Origin: Streptomyces sp. NBC_00286
Lineage (GTDB): Bacteria; Actinomycetota; Actinomycetes; Streptomycetales; Streptomycetaceae
DNA length: 64,000 nucleotides
Reading direction: 5' to 3'
NCBI RefSeq assembly: GCF_036173125.1
Contig: NZ_CP108054.1
Coordinates: forward strand, 8,618,501 to 8,682,500
Shown here: positions 25,114-34,501 of the stretch, one piece after another
How positions within the stretch are numbered: the first letter of the stretch is position 1
Layout of the letters: the number at the start of each line of letters is the position of its first letter
Translations under genes and position numbers: made by a program
Notes under the pieces: generated by a model
What the model saw: the letters and a program-made list of their open reading frames with translations, nothing else
What the model was told of the DNA's origin: nothing
Database searches by the model: none

Positions 25114-26532
25114 ATGTTCGATCCGGTCATAGCGCCCAGCGGTACGCTGCTCGGCCTGCTCCAGAGGGGCCGCGGCGACGGCACGCTGCACGCGCTCACC
25201 GCACCGCGCCCCGAGGCGCTCGCCGCGCTGAACGCGTGTGTGCTGCACGACCCCCGCCACGACTGGCAGGTGGAGAACCGCTCCCTGTACTACGCCCGTC
25301 TCTATCTCGATCTGAACGGCGAGCTGGACGAGATCGAGGCCCACCTCTTCGACACCGAGGACATCCTCGACACGGACGAGTCACGCACGGGCCTCGCGCT
25401 CGCCGTGCTCGGGCATCTCGCCTCGTACGGCAGGCGGGACGCGCTCGAACTGCTGCGGAGGTATGCCGCCCGCGGCAGCAACTGGGCCTGGGCCCTGGAC
25501 GAACTGGCGCTGCGCGACGACGACGCCGGACTGCGCGCCCTCGCGGCGCCGGTCCTCGCCAGATTCCCGGCAGACCCCGAAGGCGAGGCCGAACTCGCCG
25601 CCGCCGTGCGCGACGCCTTCGAACCCCGGCCCTGGCGATTGTGGGCCGAGGACCCCCGCGCATCCATCGCCTCGCGCGTGCGTGCCGCCCAAGAAGCGGG
25701 CTCCTTCGACCGCTGGCAGCGGCAGATGCGACCCTCCGGGCCGCGACCCGACTGGAGCGTGCGGGCCGTCTTCGAATGGGCCCAGCAGGGCGTCGAACGC
25801 GGAGCCGCGCTCCATGTTCCGGCCGCCCGCTGCCTGACCGCCGTCGCAGGGCCCGAGGACCGCGCGGAGATCATCGACGCGGCCCGGCACGGCGACGACG
25901 GCGCGCGCTGCACGGCCCTGCGCTATCTCGCCGACAGTCACGATCCCGACGTACTCGACCTGATCGAGGCCGCTCAGGTCGCCGGTTCGCGGCTCGTCGT
26001 GGACGCCGCCGTGGATGCCTTCGAGCGAATGCGCAGCGTCGCGGCCGTGGAGCGGGCGCGACGGTGGGCGCACCGGCCCGACGCGCTCGGTCAGGCAGCG
26101 GGCCGCGTGCTCGCCTGCCGGGGAGGCGCACAGGACAGCGAACTGGTGCTGGGCGCCCTGCGCGAGGCCGTACGAGGGGACGGGCCGGACGCGCCGACCT
26201 TGTGCACCCTCGTCGATGGCACCGGACGACTCGGTATCGCTTGCGCCGCCCCTGTGCTGCGCCACGTCTACCGGGAGACGGCCTCATCGCATCTGCGCGG
26301 GCGCACGGCTCGCGCGCTGGCGGCCACCGATCCGTCCTTTCCCGCCGGGTTCGCCGTCGAATGCCTCTGGGACTGCGAGGAGACGACCCGGGAAGTGGCC
26401 GCCCGGCACGCCGAGACCGGTGACGCCCGGGTGGTCGACCAGCTCCGTCGGCTCGCCGCCGATCCGGCCGAGGAGGCCGAGGTGCAGACGGCGGTCCGCA
26501 GCAGAATCGGCCCGGACACGACCGCTGTGTGA
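25114..26532 (+). CDS. HEAT-repeat-like protein
   Basis: 472 residues from ATG 25114 ('MFDPVIAPSGTLLGLLQRG'); a GTG five codons earlier is a possible alternative. The protein is almost wholly alpha-helical with repeated Ala/Leu/Arg-rich helix pairs, e.g. 'LALAVLGHLASYGRRDALEL' and 'GARCTALRYLADSHDPDVLD', as in HEAT-like scaffolds. No catalytic motif or signal peptide is seen. Likely a protein-protein interaction module; no target is known. The 299-base gap before it carries no evident gene; an imperfect palindrome TCATGACGTCGTGA is seen near 24907. Confidence 0.75.
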   Translation: MFDPVIAPSGTLLGLLQRGRGDGTLHALTAPRPEALAALNACVLHDPRHDWQVENRSLYYARLYLDLNGELDEIEAHLFDTEDILDTDESRTGLALAVLGHLASYGRRDALELLRRYAARGSNWAWALDELALRDDDAGLRALAAPVLARFPADPEGEAELAAAVRDAFEPRPWRLWAEDPRASIASRVRAAQEAGSFDRWQRQMRPSGPRPDWSVRAVFEWAQQGVERGAALHVPAARCLTAVAGPEDRAEIIDAARHGDDGARCTALRYLADSHDPDVLDLIEAAQVAGSRLVVDAAVDAFERMRSVAAVERARRWAHRPDALGQAAGRVLACRGGAQDSELVLGALREAVRGDGPDAPTLCTLVDGTGRLGIACAAPVLRHVYRETASSHLRGRTARALAATDPSFPAGFAVECLWDCEETTREVAARHAETGDARVVDQLRRLAADPAEEAEVQTAVRSRIGPDTTAV

Positions 26533-26533
26533 G

Positions 26534-26574
26534 GGCTGGAGCGTCCACGTGATGAAGGCTGGAGCGTCCATGTG
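26534..26574 (+). repeat. 18-bp direct repeat, two copies
   Basis: GGCTGGAGCGTCCACGTG at 26534-26551 recurs with one change at 26557-26574, period 23 bases, just after the HEAT-repeat gene. The gap 26533-26784 holds nothing else recognisable apart from the promoter expected for the glycosyltransferase operon. Confidence 0.6.
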
Positions 26575-26784
26575 TGAGATCGGGCGCCTCCGCGGCGCGG
26601 TGCGGGATGCGACCGTCGTGTGAGCGTGTTGTCGCCCGCCCGTAGCCCGTTGGTACGAGGCTGGATGCCGGGGCGTGACCGGGTTGTGATCCGGGGGCGC
26701 ACGCAGCGCAACGCTCATGGGACGTTCCCATTCCGGAAAGATCCACGTTGACGCGGCCACGTCCAGCACGACGACAACACGGGT

Positions 26785-27909
26785 ATGCGTGTCGTCATCG
26801 TGACCGAGTCCTTTCCCCCCGACGTGAACGGCGTGGCCCACTGCGCGCTCCAGACCGCCCGACACCTCGTCGACCGCGGTCACGCTCCCCTCGTCGTCGC
26901 CCCGGCCACCGCCGCCGGCAACGGGCCCGACGCCCTTGCGCCGTGCCCCGTCGTCCGAATCCCCTCCCTACCGCTCCCCGGCTATCCCCAGGTCCGCGTC
27001 GCCCTCCCCAGCCGCCGCGTCGCCGCCGCCATCACCGAACACCGCGCCGACCTCGTCCACCTGGCCAGTCCCTTCGTCCTCGGCGTCCGCGGAATGGCGG
27101 CCGCCACCCGGCTCGGCATCCCCGCTGTGGCCGTCTACCAGACCGACCTCGCCGGATACGCCCGCACCTATGTGCACGCGGGTGAGGCCACCGCCTGGCG
27201 GCGCATCCGCTCCGTCCACGCCGCCGCCGACCGGACGCTCGCCCCCTCCAGCGCGGCCCAGCGCGACCTGGAGGCGCACGGTGTGCCCCGGGTGCGACTG
27301 TGGCCGCGCGGCGTGGACACCGTCCGGTTTCGCCCGGAACACCGGGACGACGCACTCCGCCGTGAACTCGCACCGAACGGCGAGCTGATCGTCGGCTACG
27401 TCGGTCGGCTCGCCCCCGAGAAGCAGGTCGAACTCCTCGCCGGGGTCTGCGGGCTGGACGGCGTACGCGTCGTGGTCGTGGGCGACGGCCCCAGCCAGAC
27501 CAGCCTGACCGGGGCCCTTCCCGGAGCAGTCTTCCTGGGACGGCGCACCGGCGACGAACTCGCCCGGATCTTCGCCTCCTTGGACGTCTTCGCGCACACA
27601 GGCCCCTTCGAGACCTTCTGCCAGACCGTGCAGGAGGCGATGGCGAGCGGTGTCCCCGTGGTTGCCCCCGCCGCGGGCGGGCCGCTCGACCTGGTGGCCC
27701 ACGGGCGCACCGGACTGCTCGTCCCGCCGCGCGACGAGGACGCCGTACGCGACGCCGTGGCGGCGCTCGCCGCCGATCCCGCGCTGCGGGCCGCGTACGG
27801 CGCCGAGGCGCGCCGTACCGTCGAGGGCCGCACCTGGGCGGCCGTCGGCGACCAGCTCATCGGGCACTACGCCGATGTGCTCACCGGCCGGACGGCGGTG
27901 GCGGCATGA
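26785..27909 (+). CDS. Glycosyltransferase family 4 (MgtA/PimB-like)
   Basis: 374 residues from ATG 26785. The GT-B fold shows 'VIVTESFPPDVNGVAH' at the N-terminus, a GT4 acceptor-side signature, and the EX7E motif in 'FETFCQTVQEAMASGVPVV' (Glu pair about 277/285). 'GYVGRLAPEKQVELL' binds the nucleotide sugar. The nearest known activities are alpha-mannosyltransferases acting on phosphatidylinositol or glycolipids in actinobacteria; the actual donor and acceptor are not shown. First gene of a tightly coupled three-gene operon; its stop overlaps the next start (ATGA). Confidence 0.87.
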   Translation: MRVVIVTESFPPDVNGVAHCALQTARHLVDRGHAPLVVAPATAAGNGPDALAPCPVVRIPSLPLPGYPQVRVALPSRRVAAAITEHRADLVHLASPFVLGVRGMAAATRLGIPAVAVYQTDLAGYARTYVHAGEATAWRRIRSVHAAADRTLAPSSAAQRDLEAHGVPRVRLWPRGVDTVRFRPEHRDDALRRELAPNGELIVGYVGRLAPEKQVELLAGVCGLDGVRVVVVGDGPSQTSLTGALPGAVFLGRRTGDELARIFASLDVFAHTGPFETFCQTVQEAMASGVPVVAPAAGGPLDLVAHGRTGLLVPPRDEDAVRDAVAALAADPALRAAYGAEARRTVEGRTWAAVGDQLIGHYADVLTGRTAVAA

Positions 27910-29099
27910 GCGACTCGCTGCGGATCGTCCGGCTCGCCAACTTCGTCGCCCCCGCCTCGGGCGGTCTGCGGACCGCGCTGCGGGAGTTGGGCGCCGGTTA
28001 CCGGGATGCTGGGCACGAGCCGGTGCTGATCGTGCCCGGAGAGCGCGCCACGGACCGCGAGACCGAGCAGGGCCGCGTGATCACCCTGTCTGGACCGCTG
28101 CTTCCCGGGACCGGTGGCTACCGCGTGCTCACCGACAAGAAGCGCGTGGCTGCCCTCCTGGAGGAGCTCGCGCCCGACCGGCTCGAGGTGTCCGACCGTA
28201 CGACGCTGCGCTGGACCGGCGTCTGGGCGCGGCGCGCCAGGGTGCCCGCCGTGATGGTCTCTCACGAGACCGCCGACGGCGTGCTGCGCACCTGGGGCAT
28301 GTCCGAAGGCATGGCCCGGCGGGCCTCCGACGCCCTCAACCTCCGTACCGCGCACCACTATTCACGCGTGGTGTGCACCACGGAGTTCGCGGAGCGCGAG
28401 TTCGTCCGGATCGGCGCCCGCAATGTCGTACGCGCCCCGCTGGGCGTCGACCTGGAGGGCCGGCACCCCTCGATGCGCGACCAGGGGCTGCGTGCCCGGC
28501 ACGCGCGCGTGGACGAGACCTTGCTGGTGATGTGCTCCCGGCTGTCCGTCGAGAAGCGGCCCGGCACCGCGCTGGACGCCCTGGAGGCACTGCTGCGCCG
28601 GGGGGAGCGCGCGGTGCTCGTCGTCGCCGGAGACGGGCCGCTGCGGGCCCGGCTCGAACAGCGGGCGCGGGAGCGGCGGTTGCCGGTCACCTTCCTGGGG
28701 CATGTGGGCGACCGCGCGCTCCTGGGCGGATTGCAGGCCTCCGCCGACGTATGCCTGGCCCCCGGGCCCGCCGAAACGTTCGGGCTCGCGGCCCTGGAGG
28801 CGATGGCCTGCGGCACGCCCGTCGTCGCCAGCGCGTCCTCCGCGCTCCCAGAGGTCATCGGCTCCGCCGGAGCCACCGCCGCGGACAACGGAGAGTCGTT
28901 CGCGGACAAGGTGCGGCTGCTGCTGGACCGCCCCGAGAGCGAGCGCCGGGAGGAGGCACGCGCGCGTGCCTCCTGTTTCAGCTGGTCGGCCGCTGTAGAG
29001 GCGTTCCTCATGGCGCACGACGCGGCCGTACGCGTCGATCGGGCCTCGTCACAGGCGGGCACCTCCTCCGCGCGAACGGCCCGGGAGGGCGTGGCATGA
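27906..29099 (+). CDS. Glycosyltransferase family 4, second of operon
   Basis: 397 residues, starting in the ATGA overlap with the preceding gene. GT-B fold with 'APASGGLRTALRELG' near the N-terminus, 'LLVMCSRLSVEKRPGTALDA' in the donor domain and EX7E in 'ETFGLAALEAMACGTPVV'. It is a distant relative of the first glycosyltransferase; the pair may add two sugars in succession to one lipid or polymer, which is inference. The C-terminal ~30 residues are hydrophilic. Stop overlaps the hydrolase start (ATGA). Confidence 0.87.
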   Translation: MSDSLRIVRLANFVAPASGGLRTALRELGAGYRDAGHEPVLIVPGERATDRETEQGRVITLSGPLLPGTGGYRVLTDKKRVAALLEELAPDRLEVSDRTTLRWTGVWARRARVPAVMVSHETADGVLRTWGMSEGMARRASDALNLRTAHHYSRVVCTTEFAEREFVRIGARNVVRAPLGVDLEGRHPSMRDQGLRARHARVDETLLVMCSRLSVEKRPGTALDALEALLRRGERAVLVVAGDGPLRARLEQRARERRLPVTFLGHVGDRALLGGLQASADVCLAPGPAETFGLAALEAMACGTPVVASASSALPEVIGSAGATAADNGESFADKVRLLLDRPESERREEARARASCFSWSAAVEAFLMAHDAAVRVDRASSQAGTSSARTAREGVA

Positions 29100-29953
29100 G
29101 ACCCCTGCGGTTCGTGGCGTTGGGGGACTCCCTCACCGAAGGAGTGGGCGATCCCGTCGGCGAAGGGTGGCGCGGCTGGGCCGCACTGCTCGCCGACGGG
29201 CTCGCCCCTGCCGACGCACCCGCACAGTTCGTCAACTTCGCGGTCAGCGGCGCCCAGACGCGTGACGTCCTGGAGCGCCAGACCCCTGCCGCGCTGGCCG
29301 TACGGCCGGACGTCGCCTCGGTCGTCATCGGCGTCAACGACACCCTGAGGTGCACCTTCGACATCCACGCGGTGGCCGCGCGGCTGGACGAGGTGTACGC
29401 GGCGTTCACCCGGCAGGGGGCGATGCTGCTCACCGCCTGCCTGCCCGACCCCGGCGGGATGCTGGGGCTGCCCGGGGCGCTGGCCCGGCCGCTCGCACGC
29501 CGCCAACGGGCCGTGAACACGGTGGTGCACGCGCTCTCCGAGCGGTACGGCGCCGTCCACCTCCACGCCGCGGAAGGGGCGTGGCTCGAGGAGCGCGCCA
29601 TGTGGAGCGCGGACCGGTTGCATCCGGGCGAGCGGGGGCACCGGCAACTCGCCGTACGCTTCCACGCGTTGCTCGCGGAGGCGGGCATCGCGACGGGGTA
29701 CGCGCCTTCTGAGCAGCCCGAGTTCCCCGTGCCCACCCGCTCGGCGAGCCTGTGGTGGATGGCCACCGCGGGTACGGGCTGGGTGGCCCGCCGCTGCACC
29801 GACCTCCTGCCCCAGCTCCTCACCCTCGCAGCCGACGAGATCCGCCATCGCGCCCGCGGCACCAGCGCCCGCTTGGACCTGAGCGCGTCTCATGCGGTGG
29901 CGTCGGCGCTGGCGGCGCTTTCGGTGACGACGGAACAGCCCGACGTGGCGTAA
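29096..29953 (+). CDS. SGNH/GDSL hydrolase
   Basis: 285 residues, last gene of the operon (ATGA overlap). Block I 'FVALGDSLTEGVG' carries the nucleophile Ser12, block III 'VVIGVND' the Asn, and block V 'SADRLHPGERGH' the Asp-His pair. No signal peptide is present, so it should be cytosolic. Its coupling to two glycosyltransferases suggests it removes or adds an acyl group on the same glycan or glycolipid. The C-terminal ~70 residues extend past the catalytic domain without a recognised motif. The 155 bases after it hold no clear terminator. Confidence 0.88.
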   Translation: MRPLRFVALGDSLTEGVGDPVGEGWRGWAALLADGLAPADAPAQFVNFAVSGAQTRDVLERQTPAALAVRPDVASVVIGVNDTLRCTFDIHAVAARLDEVYAAFTRQGAMLLTACLPDPGGMLGLPGALARPLARRQRAVNTVVHALSERYGAVHLHAAEGAWLEERAMWSADRLHPGERGHRQLAVRFHALLAEAGIATGYAPSEQPEFPVPTRSASLWWMATAGTGWVARRCTDLLPQLLTLAADEIRHRARGTSARLDLSASHAVASALAALSVTTEQPDVA

Positions 29954-30108
29954 CGCTCGGCGGGCTGGGCGGTTCGTAGGCGCGGGTCCGTCGGGGCTGG
30001 TGGGCTCAGGCGACGGAGTCGCGCGATCTCACGGTCCCACGCTCCTGAATTTCACAGTCCCGTGCCCCTGTGAGTGCGCGGTGCGGCGCCGGACTTCGAT
30101 TCCTCGCG

Positions 30109-30930
30109 TCAGGCCACGCGGTACTGCTCGTCGCGGGCGTCGGTGATGAACATCTGGCCCGGTGCGTGGGTGATCGCGAACGGCGGGCGTGAGGCCATCA
30201 CCGCGGCCTGTGGCGTCACCCCGCAGGCCCAGAACACCGGGATGTCGTCGGGGCCGGCGTCCACGGGATCGCCGAAGTCGGGGCGCGCCAGGTCCTCGAT
30301 GCCGAGCCCGCCCGGCTCGCCGCAGTGGACCGGGCTGCCGTGCACCGCGGGCAGCAGACTGCTCTCCCGGATCGCAGCGGCCAGGTGCGCGGGCGGCACC
30401 GGGCGCATCGACACCACCATGGGGCCGTGCAGCCGCCCCGCGGCACGGCACGGACGGCTCGTCACGTACATGGAGACGTTGCGCCCCTGCTCGATGTGGC
30501 GCAGCGGCACGCCGGCCTCGGTCAGCGCCCACTCGAAGGTGAAGCTGCACCCGATGAGGAACGACACGAGGTCGTCGCGCCAGTGGTCCAGCACGTCCGT
30601 GGGCTCCTCCACCAACTCGCCGTGCTCCCACACCCGATAGCGCGGCAGATCGGTGCGCAGATCGGCGCCCGGAGCGAGGACGGTGGTCCAGGAGCCGGTG
30701 TCGGTGACGTCGAGGACAGGGCAGGGTTTCGGGTTGCGCTGGCAGAACAGCAGCATCTCGTACGCCCAGTCGGCGGGCACTGAGATCAGGTTGGCCTGGG
30801 TGTGGCCCGCCGCGCAGCCCGCGGTGGGGCCCGACAGGCCCGTACGGAAGAGGGCGCGCGCCTTGCGGGGGCTCCACGCGTGCGCGTGCTCGTCGAGCGC
30901 ATCCTGGTGCCGGAGTTGAGTGCGGTTCAC
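30109..30930 (-). CDS. D-glutamate cyclase-like / putative hydro-lyase (DUF1445, YcsI family)
   Basis: 273 residues from GTG 30930, with GAAGGAGAT 5 bases upstream. The family is recognised from '[19 protein letters not shown]', '[17 protein letters not shown]', '[12 protein letters not shown]' and '[12 protein letters not shown]'. Bacterial members are annotated as putative hydro-lyases; the related domain of mitochondrial DGLUCY converts D-glutamate to 5-oxo-D-proline. Members often lie near oxoprolinase genes. Divergent from a FadR-type regulator, with a palindrome between them, so the two probably form a regulator-target pair. Confidence 0.88.
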   Translation of the reverse strand: MNRTQLRHQDALDEHAHAWSPRKARALFRTGLSGPTAGCAAGHTQANLISVPADWAYEMLLFCQRNPKPCPVLDVTDTGSWTTVLAPGADLRTDLPRYRVWEHGELVEEPTDVLDHWRDDLVSFLIGCSFTFEWALTEAGVPLRHIEQGRNVSMYVTSRPCRAAGRLHGPMVVSMRPVPPAHLAAAIRESSLLPAVHGSPVHCGEPGGLGIEDLARPDFGDPVDAGPDDIPVFWACGVTPQAAVMASRPPFAITHAPGQMFITDARDEQYRVA

Positions 30931-31053
30931 AGGATCTCCTTCGTGCTTCAGTGCTGATGAGCCGTGCCGTGCGGAAGCGCTGGGGTGCTGAACCGGCGTG
31001 CGAAAGCCGTCGGTGCCGGGGCGAGCGGGCGGCGCCTATTCCAGCAAGGTAAA

Positions 31054-31070
31054 GGATCGTTGAACAATCC
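31054..31070. promoter_or_regulatory. Candidate GntR/FadR-type operator, 17-bp palindrome
   Basis: GGATCGTTGAACAATCC has the symmetrical form GGATnGTTnAACnATCC, all paired bases matching. It lies between the divergent DUF1445 and GntR genes, 49 bases before the regulator start and 124 before the other. On the minus strand it falls between a TTGAGG and a TTACCT spaced 17 bases, a possible promoter for the DUF1445 gene. Likely bound by the adjacent regulator. Confidence 0.65.
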
Positions 31071-31118
31071 CTCAATACCTGTGTTGTTTCGTTCTTGTGT
31101 CTGCGGTTGAATCCGGGG

Positions 31119-31817
31119 ATGGCCGAACTGAACGGACTGGCGGACGATCGCGCACTGTTGGGACGCACCAGCACCGCGGAGCGGGTATCGGACATCCTCA
31201 GGAACCGGATCGCCGAGGGCTTCTTCCCGCCCGGCACCCGGCTGTCGGAGGAAAGCATCGGCGGCGCCCTCGGCGTTTCGCGCAACACCCTGCGCGAGGC
31301 GTTCCGCCTGCTCAAGCACGAACGCCTGCTGATGCACGAGCTCAACCGCGGTGTCTTCGTACGGGTCCCGACCGTCGAGGACGTCGAGGACATCTACCGC
31401 ACCCGGGGCCTCGTCGAATGCGCCGTGGTCCGAGGTCTCGGCAAGCCGCCGTTCGCCGTGGACGGTCTCGCGCGGGCTGTCGCGGACGGGCAGGAGGCGA
31501 TGAGTGAGAAGGACTGGAAGGCCCTGGGTACGGCCAACATCCGCTTCCATCGGGAGTTGGTGGCGCTGGCCGGAAGCGCCCGCACCGACGAGCTGATGAG
31601 CGGGGTCTTGGCCGAACTCCGGCTCGCCTTCCACCTGGTGGACGACCCACGACGGCTGCACGAGCCGTACCTCGCCCGCAACGGCCAGATCCTCAGGGCC
31701 CTTCAGGACGGCGACAGGGATGAGGCCGAGCAACTGCTCGCGGCTTACCTGGCCGATTCGCGCAGGCGGGTCGTGGAGGTCTACGGGCAACGGGTGGCGG
31801 AGAAGGAACTCGGGTGA
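31119..31817 (+). CDS. GntR-family (FadR subfamily, FCD domain) regulator
   Basis: 232 residues from ATG 31119, GGGG just upstream. The winged helix (about 15-75, 'TRLSEESIGGALGVSRNTLR') is followed by an FCD ligand domain (about 85-215) with 'TANIRFHRELVALAG' and 'HEPYLARNGQILRAL' in which metal-binding positions are partly kept. FCD proteins usually sense carboxylic acids. With the divergent DUF1445 gene and the palindrome at 31054, it probably controls that gene and itself; a glutamate or oxoproline-like ligand is a guess. Confidence 0.9.
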   Translation: MAELNGLADDRALLGRTSTAERVSDILRNRIAEGFFPPGTRLSEESIGGALGVSRNTLREAFRLLKHERLLMHELNRGVFVRVPTVEDVEDIYRTRGLVECAVVRGLGKPPFAVDGLARAVADGQEAMSEKDWKALGTANIRFHRELVALAGSARTDELMSGVLAELRLAFHLVDDPRRLHEPYLARNGQILRALQDGDRDEAEQLLAAYLADSRRRVVEVYGQRVAEKELG

Positions 31818-31912
31818 CGCGGGCGCCCTTCTCGGGCGGGAAACTCGGGTGACGCAGGCGGCCTTCTTGGGCGTTTGGGGCGTTGTCAGACCCAGGATCT
31901 AGTCTTTGCATC

Positions 31913-33415
31913 GTGACTTCGCCTGCCTCGACGGACCGTGTTCCGCCCCAGCTCAGCGCGGGGCCGCGCCCCGCACCGGGCCCGGCCGCCGACGAGGGGC
32001 TGGCGCGGCGCCTGCGCGCGCTCGCCTGCACCGCCCCCCTGCACGACCTCGATGTGCGCAAGGCGAACCTCGCGGGGGAGTACTCCGTGTACGGCATGGC
32101 GGAGGTCGCCCTCGCCGCCATCGACCTCGTCACGCTGAACATGGACTTCGACACGGGCGCCGACCACGACCAGATCGTGGCCAGGCTCATCCCGCGCATC
32201 GCCGCGCAGGCCCCGCGCCGCCCCGTCGCCGAGCACGAGCGGGTAGCCCACTGGGTCCTGGAGAACCTGATCAACGTCGGCAGCGTCGACCGCGGATTCC
32301 GGGCCGTATACGGCACGTTCACGCCCGACGGCTCCTATGTGCGCCGCGACTACGACTTCAAGCTGATCGAGGAGGTGCCGGGCCACGGAGGGAGCGTGTA
32401 TCTCCGTACGACGGACGAGGCGGTCAACGTCCTCGTGGGCGCCCTCGACACGGACGTCACCAGCGCCCAGATCGCCGCCGAGGTCAAGCTGGAGGTGCTG
32501 ATCAGCCGCGGCAGGCTCGCCGACGCACAACTGGCCGCCGAACAGGCCCGCTACCGGACCGTGCAGTACTCCGAGACGCTCCGCAAGGCCCTGGACGCGA
32601 CGCGGCGCAACGTCCGCGCGGTGGACTGGCTGCAGGCCGTGCCCGACATGATCGCCGAGGCCCTCGACCACGTGGCCGACCGCTACCGCCACGAGAACGC
32701 GATCCTCACCAATATCCGCAAGGCCCGCGACGAGTCCGAGGACCCCGACCACAAGCGCCGCGCCGCCGAGCTCGTCGACATCGTCAAGGACTGCATCCGC
32801 CGCCATACGCAGCTGCAGTCCCGCCTCCTGGAGGCCGGCCCGCTGTTCCGCGCCGAGCAGGACCGACAGGCCTTCGCCGCGCCCATGGCGACGTCGGGGA
32901 TCGACCTGTACGGGCACCTTGTGGCGCCGGTGCTGCCCCTGCCCGTGGAGCAGGCCCTGCGCGTGACGGACGCGTTCTTCGCACGCGGGACGGGACTGCG
33001 CACTCCGGTGTCCGTACGGGTCGGGGACTTGGTCGACATACTGCTGACGCCCCCCATGGAGCGGGAGCATCTCGGGGCGGAGATGCCGGAGCCGGATCTG
33101 ATCGCCACGCCGGACGACAGCCGGTTCAGCGAGGAGCAGCTGGCTGCCGCCATGGAGTTGCTGGACTTGCCGACCGATGCGCCGCGGCGGTTGTCCGGGC
33201 TGCTGGATGAAGCCCGGCGCCAGGATCCCGAACTGCCCTACCTCGTAGCGCTGTTGGCCGTGCACGCGGCCAGTCCGCCGGTGGGGACCGCCTATCGGCA
33301 AGGGGAGGAGAAGTTGTTGTTCTCGGTCGATGACGGGACGGAGCTGGACGACTCGGAGTTTGGTGGGGCCGATTTGATCGTGGGGACGGCGACGCTCCAT
33401 TTGGAGGGCCGGTGA
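31913..33415 (+). CDS. Kleisin-like subunit of an SMC-type complex (JetA/MksF-like)
   Basis: 500 residues from GTG 31913, where coding-type sequence begins; no ribosome site is seen, so an upstream in-frame start is possible. The protein is mostly helical. An N-terminal winged-helix-like region ('ARRLRALACTAPLHDLDVRK'), a long central helical region ('RLADAQLAAEQARYRTVQYS') and a C-terminal winged-helix-like tail give the outline of MukF/MksF/JetA kleisins. The call rests mainly on gene order: it precedes a small winged-helix protein and a giant SMC-like ATPase. Role by analogy: bridges the two ATPase heads in a DNA-loop-extruding complex. Direct family recognition is weak. Confidence 0.55.
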   Translation: MTSPASTDRVPPQLSAGPRPAPGPAADEGLARRLRALACTAPLHDLDVRKANLAGEYSVYGMAEVALAAIDLVTLNMDFDTGADHDQIVARLIPRIAAQAPRRPVAEHERVAHWVLENLINVGSVDRGFRAVYGTFTPDGSYVRRDYDFKLIEEVPGHGGSVYLRTTDEAVNVLVGALDTDVTSAQIAAEVKLEVLISRGRLADAQLAAEQARYRTVQYSETLRKALDATRRNVRAVDWLQAVPDMIAEALDHVADRYRHENAILTNIRKARDESEDPDHKRRAAELVDIVKDCIRRHTQLQSRLLEAGPLFRAEQDRQAFAAPMATSGIDLYGHLVAPVLPLPVEQALRVTDAFFARGTGLRTPVSVRVGDLVDILLTPPMEREHLGAEMPEPDLIATPDDSRFSEEQLAAAMELLDLPTDAPRRLSGLLDEARRQDPELPYLVALLAVHAASPPVGTAYRQGEEKLLFSVDDGTELDDSEFGGADLIVGTATLHLEGR

Positions 33416-33432
33416 AGCGCGGATTGTTGCTT

Positions 33433-33567
33433 GACTGCGGGCCGTCGGTGGCTTGTCGCGCCCACGATGGAGGTCTCCCCGCTCATGGGGGTCCCCCCGC
33501 TCGAGCGAAGTCGAGAGTGGGGGAGGAGCCGCATATGTCACAGCCCCGCGCCCCTAGAGGGGCGCTC
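33433..33567. repeat. Nested intergenic repeats inside the SMC-like operon
   Basis: A GCGGGCCGT...GTCGCGCC half and a CAGCCCCGCGCCCCT half of the common Streptomyces intergenic element flank a second element. The inner one has the stem CCCCCGCTCGA / TCGAGAGTGGGGG (33493-33523). The outer repeat thus seems split by the inner. The pair separates the first two genes of the SMC-like locus by 193 bases. Confidence 0.65.
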
Positions 33568-33608
33568 GTCCCCACCCCCGCTCATCAGATCCCCGAGGAG
33601 CCGAAGCC

Positions 33609-34493
33609 GTGACCGAGCACGTCGAGTGGAGTGAGCCGGAGGCCGTCGCCGCCCCGGCGTCCGCCGCCGTCACTCCTGCCGACGCCGCCGACGCGGCCCG
33701 GCTCGTCGCCTTCGGGCTGCAGCCCAAGCTGCAGCCCGCCCGCGACCAGGAGTACGCCGAACTGCTGCGGCGCTATCGCGAGGACCCGGCGTTCGCCCGG
33801 CTCGCCGACGCCGTTGCCGCGGGGCTCGGGCTGGTCGTGCTGGAGGTGTCCCCACGCGCGGGGATGGCGGTGACCGCGGCCGAGGACTCGGTGTTCGCCG
33901 TGCGCATGGGGGACTACGCGCGGCGGGCGTCCGCGGACGCCGGGGACAGGTTCCTGCACGGGCTCGCCCATCTCGCTGTCGCCGCGATGGCGTTTCCACG
34001 GCCCGAGGACCTCGCCGACGACGGCTACATCGGGCGGGTTTCGGTCAACGGAGTGGACGCGTTCGTACGGCAGGCCTGCCGGCGCCTGGAGGAGCGGGCC
34101 GAGGAACAGGGGGAGAACACAGACCCGGCCACCGACGCGCCCGGCCTCGAGGCGGCCTGGCGGATCTGGGCCAGACGCAGCGCGACCGGGGCGACCAAGG
34201 ACGCGCGACGCCTCGCCGGTTCGACCACCGGCATAGTGGGCAAGGCCGTGGCGTTCCTCACCGACTCCGGGTTTCTGCAGCGCACCGGGGACGACGGCGG
34301 AGGGACATACCGTACGACCGCCCGCTACCAGCTCCAGGTGCGCGACATGGCGGGCAGCGCCGCCATGGCGGCGCTGCTCGAGCTGGGCATCGTGCCGGTC
34401 ACCGACGGCACCGCGACCCTGCTGCCCGCCGAGGACACCGACGACCTGGAGCTGGCGGCCGACGCGGGGCTGCCGTTCCACTCCAATCCTTGA
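33609..34493 (+). CDS. Winged-helix subunit of an SMC-type complex (JetB/MksE-like)
   Basis: 294 residues from GTG 33609, GAGGAG 8 bases upstream. The middle part (about 60-120) and C-terminal part ('TGIVGKAVAFLTDSGFLQRT', then 'YRTTARYQLQVRDMAG') look like two winged-helix domains, as in MukE, MksE and JetB (DUF4194), which bind the kleisin. An acidic loop ('EERAEEQGENTDPATDAPG') lies between. Second gene of the trio, 145 bases before the SMC-like ATPase. Assignment is from size, fold outline and order; sequence similarity to the named families cannot be tested here. Confidence 0.55.
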   Translation: MTEHVEWSEPEAVAAPASAAVTPADAADAARLVAFGLQPKLQPARDQEYAELLRRYREDPAFARLADAVAAGLGLVVLEVSPRAGMAVTAAEDSVFAVRMGDYARRASADAGDRFLHGLAHLAVAAMAFPRPEDLADDGYIGRVSVNGVDAFVRQACRRLEERAEEQGENTDPATDAPGLEAAWRIWARRSATGATKDARRLAGSTTGIVGKAVAFLTDSGFLQRTGDDGGGTYRTTARYQLQVRDMAGSAAMAALLELGIVPVTDGTATLLPAEDTDDLELAADAGLPFHSNP

Positions 34494-34501
34494 CGCCGCC
34501 T

